Shown: positions 39,212 through 47,414, counted from the first letter of the stretch. The stretch: DNA of 64,000 nt from Sphingomonas sp. CFBP 13720 (GCF_014842075.1 NZ_JACYVA010000002.1:489912-553911), one strand, 5' to 3'. The notes: generated by a model from the letters alone, not told the origin. Made by a program: numbers and translations.

Positions 39212-39790
39212 ATGAAGAAGCTGTCGGTCCTGATGCTCCTGCCGCTGGCCGCGTGCATTCGCTTCGGCGCGGAGCCGCCGCCCGCGCTGCTCACGCTGGC
39301 GGCGACCAATGTGGTCCCCGCCGGGCAGACGCAGACGTCGGCCGGTACGCGGTCGATCACCGTACAGGTGCCGGTGGTCCCGCAGGAGCTGGCGGTCACA
39401 CGCGTCCCGGTGCGATCGAGCGATACCAGCATCGCGTACGTCAAGGACGCGGTGTGGGTCGAACCGCCCGCGCGGCTGTTCGCACGGTTGATGTCGGATA
39501 CGCTAACGACGCGTGCGGGTCGCGTGGTGTTGAGCAGCCGACAGAGCTTCAGCGATCCGGGGTCGCAGCTTTCGGGCGAATTGCGCAGCTTCGGCATCGA
39601 CGCGACGCGCAGCGAAGCGGTGGTGACGTTCGACGCCACGCTTCAGCGCGAAGGATCGGCGAGCTTCGAAAAACGCCGGTTCGAACAGCGCGTGCCGTTG
39701 AGCGCGGTCGACGCTACCACAGTGGGCCCCGCGCTGAACCAGGCCGCGAACGGCGTTGCCACCGCGGTCGCCGACTGGGTCGGACGGTAA
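39212..39790 (+). CDS. ABC-type lipid transport auxiliary lipoprotein (PqiC-like)
   Basis: A 192-residue lipoprotein (lipobox LLPLAACIRFG) of the family that accompanies Mce operons (LptE-like/PqiC, DUF330 type). Recognisable parts are the strand region AVTRVPVRSSDTSIAYVKDA and the VEPPARLFARLMSD helix. It probably sits in the outer membrane as a docking partner for the MlaD tube. It follows mlaD by 8 bp and closes the operon. Confidence 0.82.
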   Translation: MKKLSVLMLLPLAACIRFGAEPPPALLTLAATNVVPAGQTQTSAGTRSITVQVPVVPQELAVTRVPVRSSDTSIAYVKDAVWVEPPARLFARLMSDTLTTRAGRVVLSSRQSFSDPGSQLSGELRSFGIDATRSEAVVTFDATLQREGSASFEKRRFEQRVPLSAVDATTVGPALNQAANGVATAVADWVGR

Positions 39791-39803
39791 CCGGACGATC
39801 GTC

Positions 39804-40418
39804 ATGACGCTGACGACGTGGCTGCTGTTCGTCGCGGCGGTGGCGATGCTGTGCGGCACGCCGGGGCCGAACATGCTGCACGTGATGACGCGCAGCGTGG
39901 CGCTGGGCTGGCGGCGCAGCATGCCCGCGATGGCGGGTTGCCTTTCCGCACTGGTCGCGATCCTTACCGCATCGGCCGCGGGCCTTGCAGCGATGCTGGC
40001 GGCAGTGCCCGGGCTGTTCGGCGTGCTACGCTATGCCGGTGCGGCGTATCTTTTGTATCTTGGCATCCGTGCGTGGCGGTCGCACGGTGCGCCGCTGGAC
40101 CTTCCCATTGCCGTTCCTGCGGGAGGGCGACTGTTTCGTGACGGGTTTCTCGTCGGAATCAGCAATCCCAAGGCGCTGCTGTTCGCCACCGCGTTCCTGC
40201 CGCAGTTCGTCGACCACACGCGTCCGCAACCGGTGCAGTTCGCGATCCTCGTGGCGACCTTCGCGGCGATCGAATGCCTGTGGTACGCCGTCTACGCCCT
40301 TGGCGGCGCATCGCTGGCGCGATATCTGACGCGCCCTGCGCTGCGACGGACGTTCGACCGGGTGACCGGCGGGATATTCATGGGGTTCGGCGTCGCGTTG
40401 CTCGCGTCGCGGGTTTGA
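39804..40418 (+). CDS. LysE family amino-acid exporter
   Basis: A 204-residue membrane protein with about six hydrophobic segments and the RhtB/LysE signature CGTPGPNMLHVMTRSVALG near the N terminus and GFLVGISNPKALLFATAFLPQF in the middle. These proteins export amino acids or homoserine lactone-like compounds. The start at 39804 removes an upstream overlap with the Mla lipoprotein gene. Confidence 0.88.
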   Translation: MTLTTWLLFVAAVAMLCGTPGPNMLHVMTRSVALGWRRSMPAMAGCLSALVAILTASAAGLAAMLAAVPGLFGVLRYAGAAYLLYLGIRAWRSHGAPLDLPIAVPAGGRLFRDGFLVGISNPKALLFATAFLPQFVDHTRPQPVQFAILVATFAAIECLWYAVYALGGASLARYLTRPALRRTFDRVTGGIFMGFGVALLASRV

Positions 40419-40652
40419 TCACGGCTAAAGACGGCGGAGATACGCCCCGTGCGCAGGGCCGCCAACGCCCCGTCCGCATCGACGATCGAGGACGGCGGCG
40501 CCTCCGTTCGATTAGGGGACAGCCGCTCCTAGGGATGTTCGCGCATAGCGGCCGGACTGCCGTCGGACAGCAGGAACGGACACCGCTCGGTGTTCACAAG
40601 CTTCCATGCGCGGAAGGCCTCGACAGTCAGCAACCACGTTCCGGGCAAGTTC
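40419..40652. other. Intergenic, no gene seen
   Basis: Together with 40949-41190 this flanks the MBL-fold relic in a 770-bp stretch without an intact gene. Short frames on both strands have no family resemblance and unusual composition. It may contain further decayed pieces of the same relic. Confidence 0.5.
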
Positions 40653-40948
40653 AAGACCCTCAAGGCCGATGTCGTGTTTCTCGCATCGCTTTATTTGGCA
40701 GGTAGATCCCCCGGTTCGTCGGAGAATATCGGCATGAGGCCGTAGCGAAAACATGCGCGACGCTGGTGATTCCGGTTCATTGGGACCGCTTCTGCGAACC
40801 GCCCAACAAGCCGCGGATCGTTCTCTTGCGACAGATGGACTCGTTTTGCCGCAGCATGGCGGTGTTGATCCGGCCGGCACGGCGCGATGGTGCGAAGCTG
40901 CGACCGTCGATCCCTTATTCACCGATCGATCTGGGACCGACGTCCTGA
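40653..40948 (+). pseudogene. Remnant of an MBL-fold (UlaG-like) metallo-hydrolase
   Basis: Two pieces in different frames resemble the C-terminal part of a beta-lactamase-fold hydrolase. The first (KTLKADVVFLASLYLAG, from about 40653) matches the strand before the last metal site; the second, in another frame with an in-frame stop between them, reads HEAVAKTCATLVIPVHWDRF and continues to DSFCRSMAVLI and a stop at 40948. VIPVHWD is typical of the final metal-binding histidine in these enzymes. The N-terminal HxHxDH motif is absent. It appears to be a frameshifted, truncated relic. Confidence 0.45.
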
Positions 40949-41190
40949 TCCGTTGATCGCCACCGTAGGGGCCGAGGCTGAATCCGCCTTCCGCCCAAGA
41001 GGTATCGTGCCTCCGACATGGTCGCGGCCCGTGGCTGCGTGCGCCGGATCGGAAGCGTCGGTCCCGCTGGCGAAGCAGGCCGGCTCAACTGCCGACCTTT
41101 CGGACGCAATCATTCGTCAAACCGTACCGCCACGATCCGAACCGGGTGACGGACCGGTTGCCCCCCTTCACCCAAACGTCGCGATCCGTC

Positions 41191-42066
41191 CTACCCGGCC
41201 GGGGTAGCCCGCACCGGCGGCATCGCGTTGCAAATGTCCGCTCCGCCCGCAGGCACGTTGAAGAACGGCGGTTCGCGATTCTCGCGGCTCTTCACCCAAG
41301 CGCGGTATCGTGGATTGTCGGCCGCGCGATACTGGAAGTGCGGTCGCGTCGCGTCAGGCAGATCGCTGGCGAGACGGACCGACACGATCGCCGTCGGGGC
41401 CTCGTCCTTGGTATAGAAACCCAGTTCGCCCGTGCCACGCGGCAGCGAGGACAGGTGCTCGATCCCCTCGACCACGCGCCCGACCAGCGCGATGTTGCGG
41501 TCGAGGTGCCGTGGACCATGCCCGATCACGGCATAGAGTTCGGCGCCATTGCCGGTATCGGGGGCCATGTCGCGCCCGACGCCGACCATCGCGTAACAAT
41601 GCGTCAACCAGCCCTGCCCGCCCCGCCCCGCGACCGGCCAGCCATCCGCGCTGTGACCACTGGACGCCGCATAGGGATCGGGTCGCGCCAGTCGCGCGAC
41701 CGCGTCGTACCGGGCCTGATACTCCGCGGGTGGCTTGGCGACGACGCCGGGAGGCAGCGGCTTCTTGCCCGACACGTCACCCCATTGCGCGACATAATTG
41801 TCCTGCACACGGTACACCGACGTCCCGTCCCACCAGTGCGCCTTCGCCAGCATGCGGATGTTGGCGACATGTACCGGTGCATATCGTGCCGCCAGCCGGA
41901 TGACGACGCGCCGATCGCCCGCAAGGTTCAGGACCAGCAGTTCGTCCGCCGGTACGTCGCGCCAATCCGCCGCGACCGGATCGGCGGGCTTCGCCGCGAC
42001 AGGAACGGGTGCAGCCTGAAGCAGCACGGCGAGGGCAAGGATCGAAATCATGCCGTATCGTGGCAT
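41191..42066 (-). CDS. Exported cyclophilin-type peptidyl-prolyl isomerase
   Basis: A 291-residue protein with a signal peptide (ISILALAVLLQAAPVPVAA) and a cyclophilin domain: RYAPVHVANIRMLAKAHWWDGTS, VYRVQDNYVAQWGD, and VGRVVEGIEHLSSLP. A ~60-residue insertion lies between the first and second halves (about residues 115-175), and the active-site FHR-type motif is replaced by VYRVQ. It would act on proline bonds in the periplasm; catalytic activity is uncertain. Start at 42066 or 42051. The upstream extension runs antisense through tRNA-Ser and is not coding. Confidence 0.8.
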   Translation of the reverse strand: MPRYGMISILALAVLLQAAPVPVAAKPADPVAADWRDVPADELLVLNLAGDRRVVIRLAARYAPVHVANIRMLAKAHWWDGTSVYRVQDNYVAQWGDVSGKKPLPPGVVAKPPAEYQARYDAVARLARPDPYAASSGHSADGWPVAGRGGQGWLTHCYAMVGVGRDMAPDTGNGAELYAVIGHGPRHLDRNIALVGRVVEGIEHLSSLPRGTGELGFYTKDEAPTAIVSVRLASDLPDATRPHFQYRAADNPRYRAWVKSRENREPPFFNVPAGGADICNAMPPVRATPAG

Positions 42067-42141
42067 GCCCCTGACACAATGCGCAACCGTCGCTTGCACG
42101 AAACCTTGCCACGCCCTAGGGACGCAACCTTCCGGCAATGC

Positions 42142-42232
42142 GGAGCGGTGGCCGAGTGGTCGAAGGCGCTCGCCTGGAAAGTGAGTATACGGCAAAACCG
42201 TATCGAGGGTTCGAATCCCTCCCGCTCCGCCA
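42142..42232 (+). tRNA. tRNA-Ser (anticodon GGA)
   Basis: A class II tRNA of 91 nt including encoded CCA. The acceptor stem GGAGCGG pairs with CCGCTCC; the anticodon loop is CTGGAAA (anticodon GGA); the long variable arm (GTATACGGCAAAACCGTAT region) and T arm GGTTCGAATCC are complete. Its last 15 nt are repeated at 49084-49098, so this gene was the integration target of the adjacent island and remains intact. Confidence 0.97.
42218..42232 (+). repeat. attL core, tRNA-Ser 3' end
   Basis: The 15-bp sequence CCTCCCGCTCCGCCA, being the end of the tRNA gene with CCA, is identical to 49084-49098. This is the left junction of the island. Confidence 0.85.
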
Positions 42233-42289
42233 CTTTCATAAAAAAGTCGTTGTTTATCAAGCCCTCCGGGGCGATTTGACCGGCGCAAC

Positions 42290-42307
42290 CAACATAACGC
42301 CCAACAT
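42290..42307 (+). repeat. Left copy of an 18-nt direct repeat, possible integrase arm site
   Basis: CAACATAACGCCCAACAT lies 58 bp inside attL and matches 48950-48967 (TAACATACCGCCCAACAT) at 16 of 18 positions in the same orientation. Position at both island ends fits arm-type sites bound by a tyrosine integrase. Confidence 0.55.
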
Positions 42308-42395
42308 CTGCTAGTTGCTCTGGTCAACGTCGTAACGCTGCGTTAGCCTCCTTTCGAAGAAGGTGCGCATCAGCACACTGTTCCGAGGACGCAAG

Positions 42396-43424
42396 ATGAT
42401 AACTCTGTTCAATGTCGGTCGAGACGAAGTTATTCGTAGTTCCGTATCGTTGGGCTTAACAAATTATCGCTACGCCCTAGAAAACCTTTTACCGCTTATT
42501 GATAAATTCGACGAGCAGCGCAAGGTTCAGCGGCGAAAGTTTTATGATCGCCTCCGGTTAGACATTGTACGTGGCTGCATCATGCCGCCACTAACTCTTG
42601 CATTTATCGATTCGGAACATGCTGCAAGCTTAGATATAGAAGATATTCAACGTTTCGTTGAGCGGAATATTCAAGACGGATACGTCTTAGATGGCATGCA
42701 GCGATTAAATACACTCAAGAATGCGTCGCTGGAAGAAAACTTTAACGGGCAACTCCCATTATATGTAAATGTCATTATTGCAGAGCGCTATGATCTTCTT
42801 CTGTATCGAATGATCACTCTGAATAATGGGCAAAAACCGATGACTGCTCGTCATCAGATAGAAATGTTGACGAAAGGAATGCTTGATACAGAGCACCTTG
42901 GAATCAGCATCGTATCTGAAAAGGAGACGGAGACCAGTAAGCCACAGGGGGCGTTCAAACGCGGTGATATAGCGGCCGCATATACCGCATTTCTTACCAA
43001 TAGCGTTCATAACGATAATTCCAGAATTATCGAATCCAAGCTTGACGAGATTCTGGTCGCTAAAGTAATGGATTCCAATCTCACTGAATTAACAGTAAGT
43101 TTCCAAGATGCTTTGAAGCTAGTTGATAAGTTTTCTGCCGATGTAACATCGAGGGATTGGCTTCGTTTAGGAAATAATCTAATTGGATTTTCGGTCGGCC
43201 TTAAGAACTCTAAGGATACCTTAAACACATTAACACCAGAGAAGTTCAAGGAAGCAGTAGAGACGTTTGAAGATGCTTTTTCTGCGCTAAACGTTTCGAA
43301 GATCAATGTCGGAAAATTTCGGCGCGAGTTGTCACGTTTATTCATATCCAAGATTGAACAGTATTTGGATTCTGACGTAGACAAACTTACCGAAATATTC
43401 TTCCGAGCCACATTGGTCGAGTAA
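42396..43424 (+). CDS. Unknown protein with DGQHR/ParB-like motifs (first gene of coupled pair)
   Basis: A 342-residue protein I cannot assign to a named family. It has three features of the DGQHR/DndB and DUF262/ParB-like group: an early LRLDIVRGCIMPPLTLAFID (cf. the R-x-I...P-x-I motif), YVLDGMQRLNTLKNA at residues 97-110 (DGQ[HQ]R motif with M for Q), and TLNNGQKPMTARHQIEML at 141-158, like the N-x-G-Q-K-P segment of DndB-like proteins. The start at 42396 is set by GAGGA six bases upstream; an in-frame GTG at 42363 is less likely. Its stop overlaps the next gene by one base (TAATG). The gene is clearly AT-rich, unlike its host. Such proteins in other systems sense or gate DNA modification or restriction. 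Confidence 0.7.
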   Translation: MITLFNVGRDEVIRSSVSLGLTNYRYALENLLPLIDKFDEQRKVQRRKFYDRLRLDIVRGCIMPPLTLAFIDSEHAASLDIEDIQRFVERNIQDGYVLDGMQRLNTLKNASLEENFNGQLPLYVNVIIAERYDLLLYRMITLNNGQKPMTARHQIEMLTKGMLDTEHLGISIVSEKETETSKPQGAFKRGDIAAAYTAFLTNSVHNDNSRIIESKLDEILVAKVMDSNLTELTVSFQDALKLVDKFSADVTSRDWLRLGNNLIGFSVGLKNSKDTLNTLTPEKFKEAVETFEDAFSALNVSKINVGKFRRELSRLFISKIEQYLDSDVDKLTEIFFRATLVE

Positions 43425-44314
43425 TGGCCAACCCGTACCAGCTACGTGAACCCGTAACCGAAAGTGCGGACCAAGTTGCGCCGTTCAGCGTAAACGAAAA
43501 TGGCAACGCTTTGCATGAAGTGCTCCGATTGCTTTTAGGGACTATTGATGTTTATAATCCAACGACAGACCAAATCGTAAAATTACGTTCGAACGAATTT
43601 CGTACAGAAATAGCTAATAAGTCTCGTCCAGAAAAGATTGTCAATCTGGTCTTAGGACCAGATGTTGGACTCCATGACTATATTAAGATATTAAATACTG
43701 TTGGTTTGCGTAACGCAACGTTCTTTAGAACCGTTCGTTCAGAATTAGTTCTGTGCTTATTAGCGAAAAAACAGAAACGGTATACGGAAAGCTTCTTATA
43801 CCTGTATCGAATTTTAGAGTACGTTTCCGTCGCGTTTCCAATGCTATACGCGCTGTCTCATCAAAGTTTTGTTGGCTCTCACAATTTTCTAAAATCGATC
43901 GCCCTGAATGGAAAGGAAGGCGACTTGAAGATTTTGGAGAAAACTATTCCGATCCTGTCAGCGCAAGGCAATCTTACTAATCTTACCTTCGATTTTTGCG
44001 TCGAGGGAATTGACGTTGATTGCGTTTCAGCCATAAAAAATGAAATTACGAACTGTGTAAAACCCGCAGTACCAAGCTTAGAATTTGAGACCGAAGGTGA
44101 CGTTCTATTCCGAGTACCGTTTGACGAAATGTCGGTGTTTTTCGCGACAATCCGAAATAGAATGTTTCATTACCGACTTGGTGAAAAAAACATAAACTGG
44201 GACCGCATTGGCGGCTCCGAGACAATTTGTCGAATGTGCGGAAGAGAATTAATATACTGGTTTGCACTCTTGTATACCGAAATAATACGTGTGAGCGGCC
44301 GACAGGTATCATAG
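43424..44314 (+). CDS. Unknown protein with HEPN-type R-x4-H motif (second gene of coupled pair)
   Basis: A 296-residue mainly helical protein without a named family. R244-N-R-M-F-H249 is the R-x4-H active-site motif of HEPN ribonucleases, set in a helix (MSVFFATIRNRMFHYRLGEK), and an earlier helix FLYLYRILEYVSVAF (about 124-138) resembles the other half of a HEPN four-helix bundle. Two late cysteines (ICRMCGREL) are also present. It overlaps the upstream gene by one base, so the two are made together. A HEPN RNase controlled by a DGQHR-like partner would fit a toxin or phage-defence module; this is inference. It converges with the serine recombinase, 4 bp between stops. Confidence 0.7.
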   Translation: MANPYQLREPVTESADQVAPFSVNENGNALHEVLRLLLGTIDVYNPTTDQIVKLRSNEFRTEIANKSRPEKIVNLVLGPDVGLHDYIKILNTVGLRNATFFRTVRSELVLCLLAKKQKRYTESFLYLYRILEYVSVAFPMLYALSHQSFVGSHNFLKSIALNGKEGDLKILEKTIPILSAQGNLTNLTFDFCVEGIDVDCVSAIKNEITNCVKPAVPSLEFETEGDVLFRVPFDEMSVFFATIRNRMFHYRLGEKNINWDRIGGSETICRMCGRELIYWFALLYTEIIRVSGRQVS

Positions 44315-44318
44315 GTAA

Positions 44319-45014
44319 TTATGTAGCAGTTTCGGCAAGTACGGCGGAATCGATAATCCTCGAAACTTGCGTCGGCCCCCATTTACCGCCACGGGGAGCG
44401 GAAATCCCAAGTTTATCCAATGTTAAAGCGATCTGCCTCAACGTCGTTATTCCTTCGTCCTGTATTCTACGAATCGAAATGATTACGTCTGTCGAGCGCT
44501 TGCGTGCTGCGGCCGACCGGCTCCTAGCGCTGGCTTCGGCAGCTTTCTTAGATGGAAGTACGTGACCTCGCATTCCGCCAAGTTTGACGCCTCTCGCCTT
44601 AGCCGCCGTTAGCGCTGCCTTCGTCCGAGCGGATATGGCTTCGCGCTCCTGCTGCGCGACTAAAGCCATCACCCCAACCGTAAAATTGTTGGCCCCTGGC
44701 ATATCGGCTGCAACAAATGACACACCGGAATTTTGCAGGTCCATAAGGAAAGCGGCATCGCGAGACAGTCGGTCTAGCTTTGCAACGATCAATGTCGCCC
44801 CGGTAGTTCGGCAAAGCCTTAAGGCCTCCTGTAGCTGCGGTCGATTGTCCGCGCGTTTACCGGATTCGACTTCGACGACCTCCCCGGCAAGTTCCCACGA
44901 CCCACCATTGAGGAATTCACGCACGGTACTTTGCTGCGCCTCCAACCCCAGCCGGCTCCGTCCCTGCCTTGCTGTGCTGACCCTGTAGTATGCAACATGC
45001 CTACCAATCGCCAT
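44319..45014 (-). CDS. Serine recombinase (resolvase/invertase family)
   Basis: A 231-residue recombinase. The catalytic serine is in VAYYRVSTARQGRSRLGLEAQ near residue 10; KLDRLSRDAAFLMDL and the long E helix MALVAQQEREAISARTKAAL follow. The C-terminal part (TLRQIALTLDKLGISAPRGG) is a helix-turn-helix for DNA binding. Enzymes of this size invert or resolve DNA between short sites; none is obvious nearby. The start could be 45014 or 45029. It may serve dimer resolution of the element, a counterpart to the rolling-circle initiator. Confidence 0.88.
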   Translation of the reverse strand: MAIGRHVAYYRVSTARQGRSRLGLEAQQSTVREFLNGGSWELAGEVVEVESGKRADNRPQLQEALRLCRTTGATLIVAKLDRLSRDAAFLMDLQNSGVSFVAADMPGANNFTVGVMALVAQQEREAISARTKAALTAAKARGVKLGGMRGHVLPSKKAAEASARSRSAAARKRSTDVIISIRRIQDEGITTLRQIALTLDKLGISAPRGGKWGPTQVSRIIDSAVLAETAT

Positions 45015-45111
45015 ATCGAGTCGTTCCATTAGCCACAACGAGCGTTGAAGCTAATGTAACAGCGGGCTGCTCGATATTCAACTTTCAAGTCGTACGGGGA
45101 CGCACGATCAA

Positions 45112-45606
45112 CTATTGGCGTCGTTCAGCCGCCGTACGTTCTATCTTTTGAATATCGGCCTCCAAAGACTTGATCGATTGCTCCATTTGTGGCGATTTAA
45201 CGCTACTTCTTTTCAGTTCCTCAACAATAACGCGGTTCTTCGCAAGAGTTTCATTAAGGTAAGCATCGGTACACTTCCGCAATCCTGCCAACCATTTCTC
45301 TTGATTGCTAGTTTCAAACCAGACTATGCCTTTATCGTAAGAGAAACCGGAGAAACCGACATAACCGCCAAAGGCGTTTTTCGAGTTCGTCTTTCCACAA
45401 GCGACTTGCTCGTCAGGGAATACCGATTCGAAGCGCAATTCTGTTGATCCCGGATCGAGCATCGCAGCTCTCACGGAAGTTGCCACAATTTCTTCAAACG
45501 CTGCGTTTTTGCGCTCGACTTCTTCTTGCGCTGTTAGCGGAGCGGGCCCGCACCCGTGAAGAAAGAGAATCGCGCATATAAATACAGCGATACCAGTGCG
45601 TTTCAT
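45112..45606 (-). CDS. Small lipoprotein preceded by a poly-G tract
   Basis: A 164-residue lipoprotein: signal peptide KRTGIAVFICAILFLHGCG with the lipobox Cys at about residue 19, then a mixed domain with SFVFPDEQVACG-like and GFSGFSYDKGIVWFETSN segments and a charged helical C terminus. No family is recognised. On the minus strand nine G residues (45612-45620) lie 5 nt before the ATG and are the only apparent ribosome site, so changes in tract length could alter expression. Might act as an entry-exclusion or surface protein; speculative. Confidence 0.65.
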   Translation of the reverse strand: MKRTGIAVFICAILFLHGCGPAPLTAQEEVERKNAAFEEIVATSVRAAMLDPGSTELRFESVFPDEQVACGKTNSKNAFGGYVGFSGFSYDKGIVWFETSNQEKWLAGLRKCTDAYLNETLAKNRVIVEELKRSSVKSPQMEQSIKSLEADIQKIERTAAERRQ

Positions 45607-46242
45607 TTGCGCCCCCCCCCATTTGACGGAGGCCCCCGGCAAAAAGCCGGGCGTTGGAATCCCTGCACATCGCACAAGGCCCGTCGCTTTTAGGCGAGCC
45701 TTGAACAGCACGACGGCACCCGGCCGAAATTCGACCGAGCGACATGACAACGAGGATTCCAAGCCTCCTCCCTTCGATTTGGCGAAAGGACGCAGCTTCC
45801 ATGAAATGGTTGTAGCGAAAGCGCAAGCACGGATCAGTTTAAGCGTTGCGTTTAACTATCGCGCAAGGCGCGAACTACCTTTTACGAATCAACGCAGAGG
45901 CCCCTAGGAGGGGCGTAGGACGCCTTTGCGAGTGAACGGCGCATCAAGCGCCATAAGAACGTCGTGATGCCTGGAGCACCCTTGTAAGCCCAATGCGCAC
46001 TACAGCCGTCCACGTCGCGCTAAAGGCGACGCTTACGCTTCGCCGGAACTGACCTTCCAACGCAGCACTATCCAATGAAGTCTTAGATGTAAATTAGTTA
46101 TAGACGACAGTACTTAGAGTTTAGAACTACTTTTCTCAAGCAACCCTCACATATCATCGCCTATTTCGCTGGACACAGATCAGTACAGACGTTATGCGAC
46201 GCCAGCTTGTAGGGGGAGAAGGCGAAACTAATACGGATATAT
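45607..46242. other. Intergenic, structured region upstream of the HUH gene
   Basis: No gene was seen in 636 bp. Several inverted repeats cluster here: CCCGGC-AAAAA-GCCGGG at 45635-45651, GGCGC-ATCAA-GCGCC at 45938-45952 and CGTCGC / GCGACG at 46013-46031, the last overlapping a competing pairing with TCGCC near 46040. The final 150 bp before the HUH gene are AT-rich and could hold its promoter. It may encode a regulatory RNA or replication control region. Confidence 0.5.
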
Positions 46243-46752
46243 ATGAAATATAAACAACAAGGAAGACGTAAATTAGCAGATCAAATATGTAGAGATATTG
46301 GACCTAACGTATTTGTCACGCTATCTGTCAAACAGTGTATTATGACAGATAGCGGAATTGTGTTGCATGGATCAAATCAGACATACGATAGGGTGATGAA
46401 AGGCCTACTTTTATCGGTGCAAAAGAGACTTTACGGCAACAGACGGTTTAGAAGAAACTCTAAAACTATTCGCGGAATATCGGTAATGGAGCAGGTGCAG
46501 GACGGGCGAATGCATTTACATTCTTGCATCCGGCGACCGGAACATGTTACAATTGATCAGTTCCGCAAAGTATTCCTCGAATGCTGGTCTAATTCTAAGT
46601 GGTATCTTCCCCGGCATGAGGTAGAGCCCATATTTGGCGACGCGGTCTATTACATTTTGAAAGAAGGTCAGGATAGCATCCTACTTCAAGCATCGGATTT
46701 TCGACGATTGGCCAATAGCGCGCCCCTTCGAAATGATAGGCGAAGTTCCTAA
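46243..46752 (+). CDS. Probable HUH-type rolling-circle replication initiator or relaxase-like protein
   Basis: A 169-residue protein with the order of motifs of HUH endonucleases: motif I NVFVTLSVKQ (residues 22-31), motif II GRMHLHSCIRRPE with H91-x-H93, and motif III AVYYILKEGQD with Tyr136/137 and Lys140 (YxxK). HUH enzymes nick one DNA strand through a tyrosine link to begin rolling-circle replication or transfer. Length is short but suits satellite and small-element Rep proteins. No close family is recognised and the assignment rests on motifs. It is AT-rich and lies just before a strong hairpin. Confidence 0.62.
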   Translation: MKYKQQGRRKLADQICRDIGPNVFVTLSVKQCIMTDSGIVLHGSNQTYDRVMKGLLLSVQKRLYGNRRFRRNSKTIRGISVMEQVQDGRMHLHSCIRRPEHVTIDQFRKVFLECWSNSKWYLPRHEVEPIFGDAVYYILKEGQDSILLQASDFRRLANSAPLRNDRRSS

Positions 46753-47210
46753 ATTTCAATCCGACGGGGGTAGATGTGCGTCTACCCTTGTCCGAAGGAT
46801 ATGGGTTATAGACTGATAATATAATACAGTTTAGATTTGTTTATTAATGTTTAATAATGTTAATAGATACTAAATGATTGTTAAACTATCGCTAGCATCT
46901 ACCGCATTTGCGCCAGTTCTAACAATATAATGGTCGCGTGTGCTACAGGCTCGTATCCTCATCGCGGCGACGCATTGTCCCGCGGATGGTAGCCCGACGG
47001 CATCTACTACTCGCATAAGACGATTACGCGCGCTCGGCGTCATAATCCAGCTCGTTGCGTAGACGCTTCGACTCGGCAACAGCGCGTCGACTACGCGCTA
47101 TAATCAGCGCGAAGGCGTTAAAAAATTCCGGCGTTCCAACCTCCGGGCCGGGGCGATCGAGAATCTGCATTACCGGCGAATAACATAAATTATTACGGTA
47201 CGTGAGCCTA
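46753..47210. other. AT-rich intergenic with hairpin, possible origin
   Basis: No gene seen. At 46768-46787 a perfect 7-bp stem (GGGTAGA / TCTACCC) with a 6-nt loop extends by further pairs on each side to about 12 bp; it starts 15 bp after the HUH gene stop. Beyond it 46800-46890 is extremely AT-rich. The combination is what a terminator or a nick-site/origin hairpin would look like; sequence alone does not decide. Confidence 0.5.
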
Positions 47211-47414
47211 CTAAGGGGTTCTTTTCCTTATGAGCACTTCGCTACGTCGAAGCCGCTCTTTTGATCGATCCAACCGTTCCCGTGTACGATCGACACGTTC
47301 CTGCATACGAGCCATCAAATGATGCAATTCGTTGTCAGTCATCCAAGATGCGTAGGGATTCTTCGATAGGGCGACATTCACATAGGGGGGGGTAGCGTCC
47401 GCTTTTTTCACCAC
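47211..47414 (-). CDS. Small basic protein coupled to AlpA-like gene
   Basis: A 67-residue open frame starting with GTG that overlaps the AlpA stop by 4 bp (GTGA). The product has a hydrophilic helix rich in Arg and Glu (RTRERLDRSKERLRRSE), possibly coiled coil. An eight-G run (47385-47392) lies within its first codons, so slippage would shift the frame. Conservation cannot be judged; it is listed because of the overlap and island context. Confidence 0.42.
   Translation of the reverse strand: MVKKADATPPYVNVALSKNPYASWMTDNELHHLMARMQERVDRTRERLDRSKERLRRSEVLIRKRTP

Noticed and set aside
42067..42327. N-terminal extension of the isomerase and a 70-residue frame across the tRNA
   Set aside because: The peptide GGIRTLDTVLPYTHFPGERL is the familiar mistranslation of tRNA-Ser antisense, not protein.
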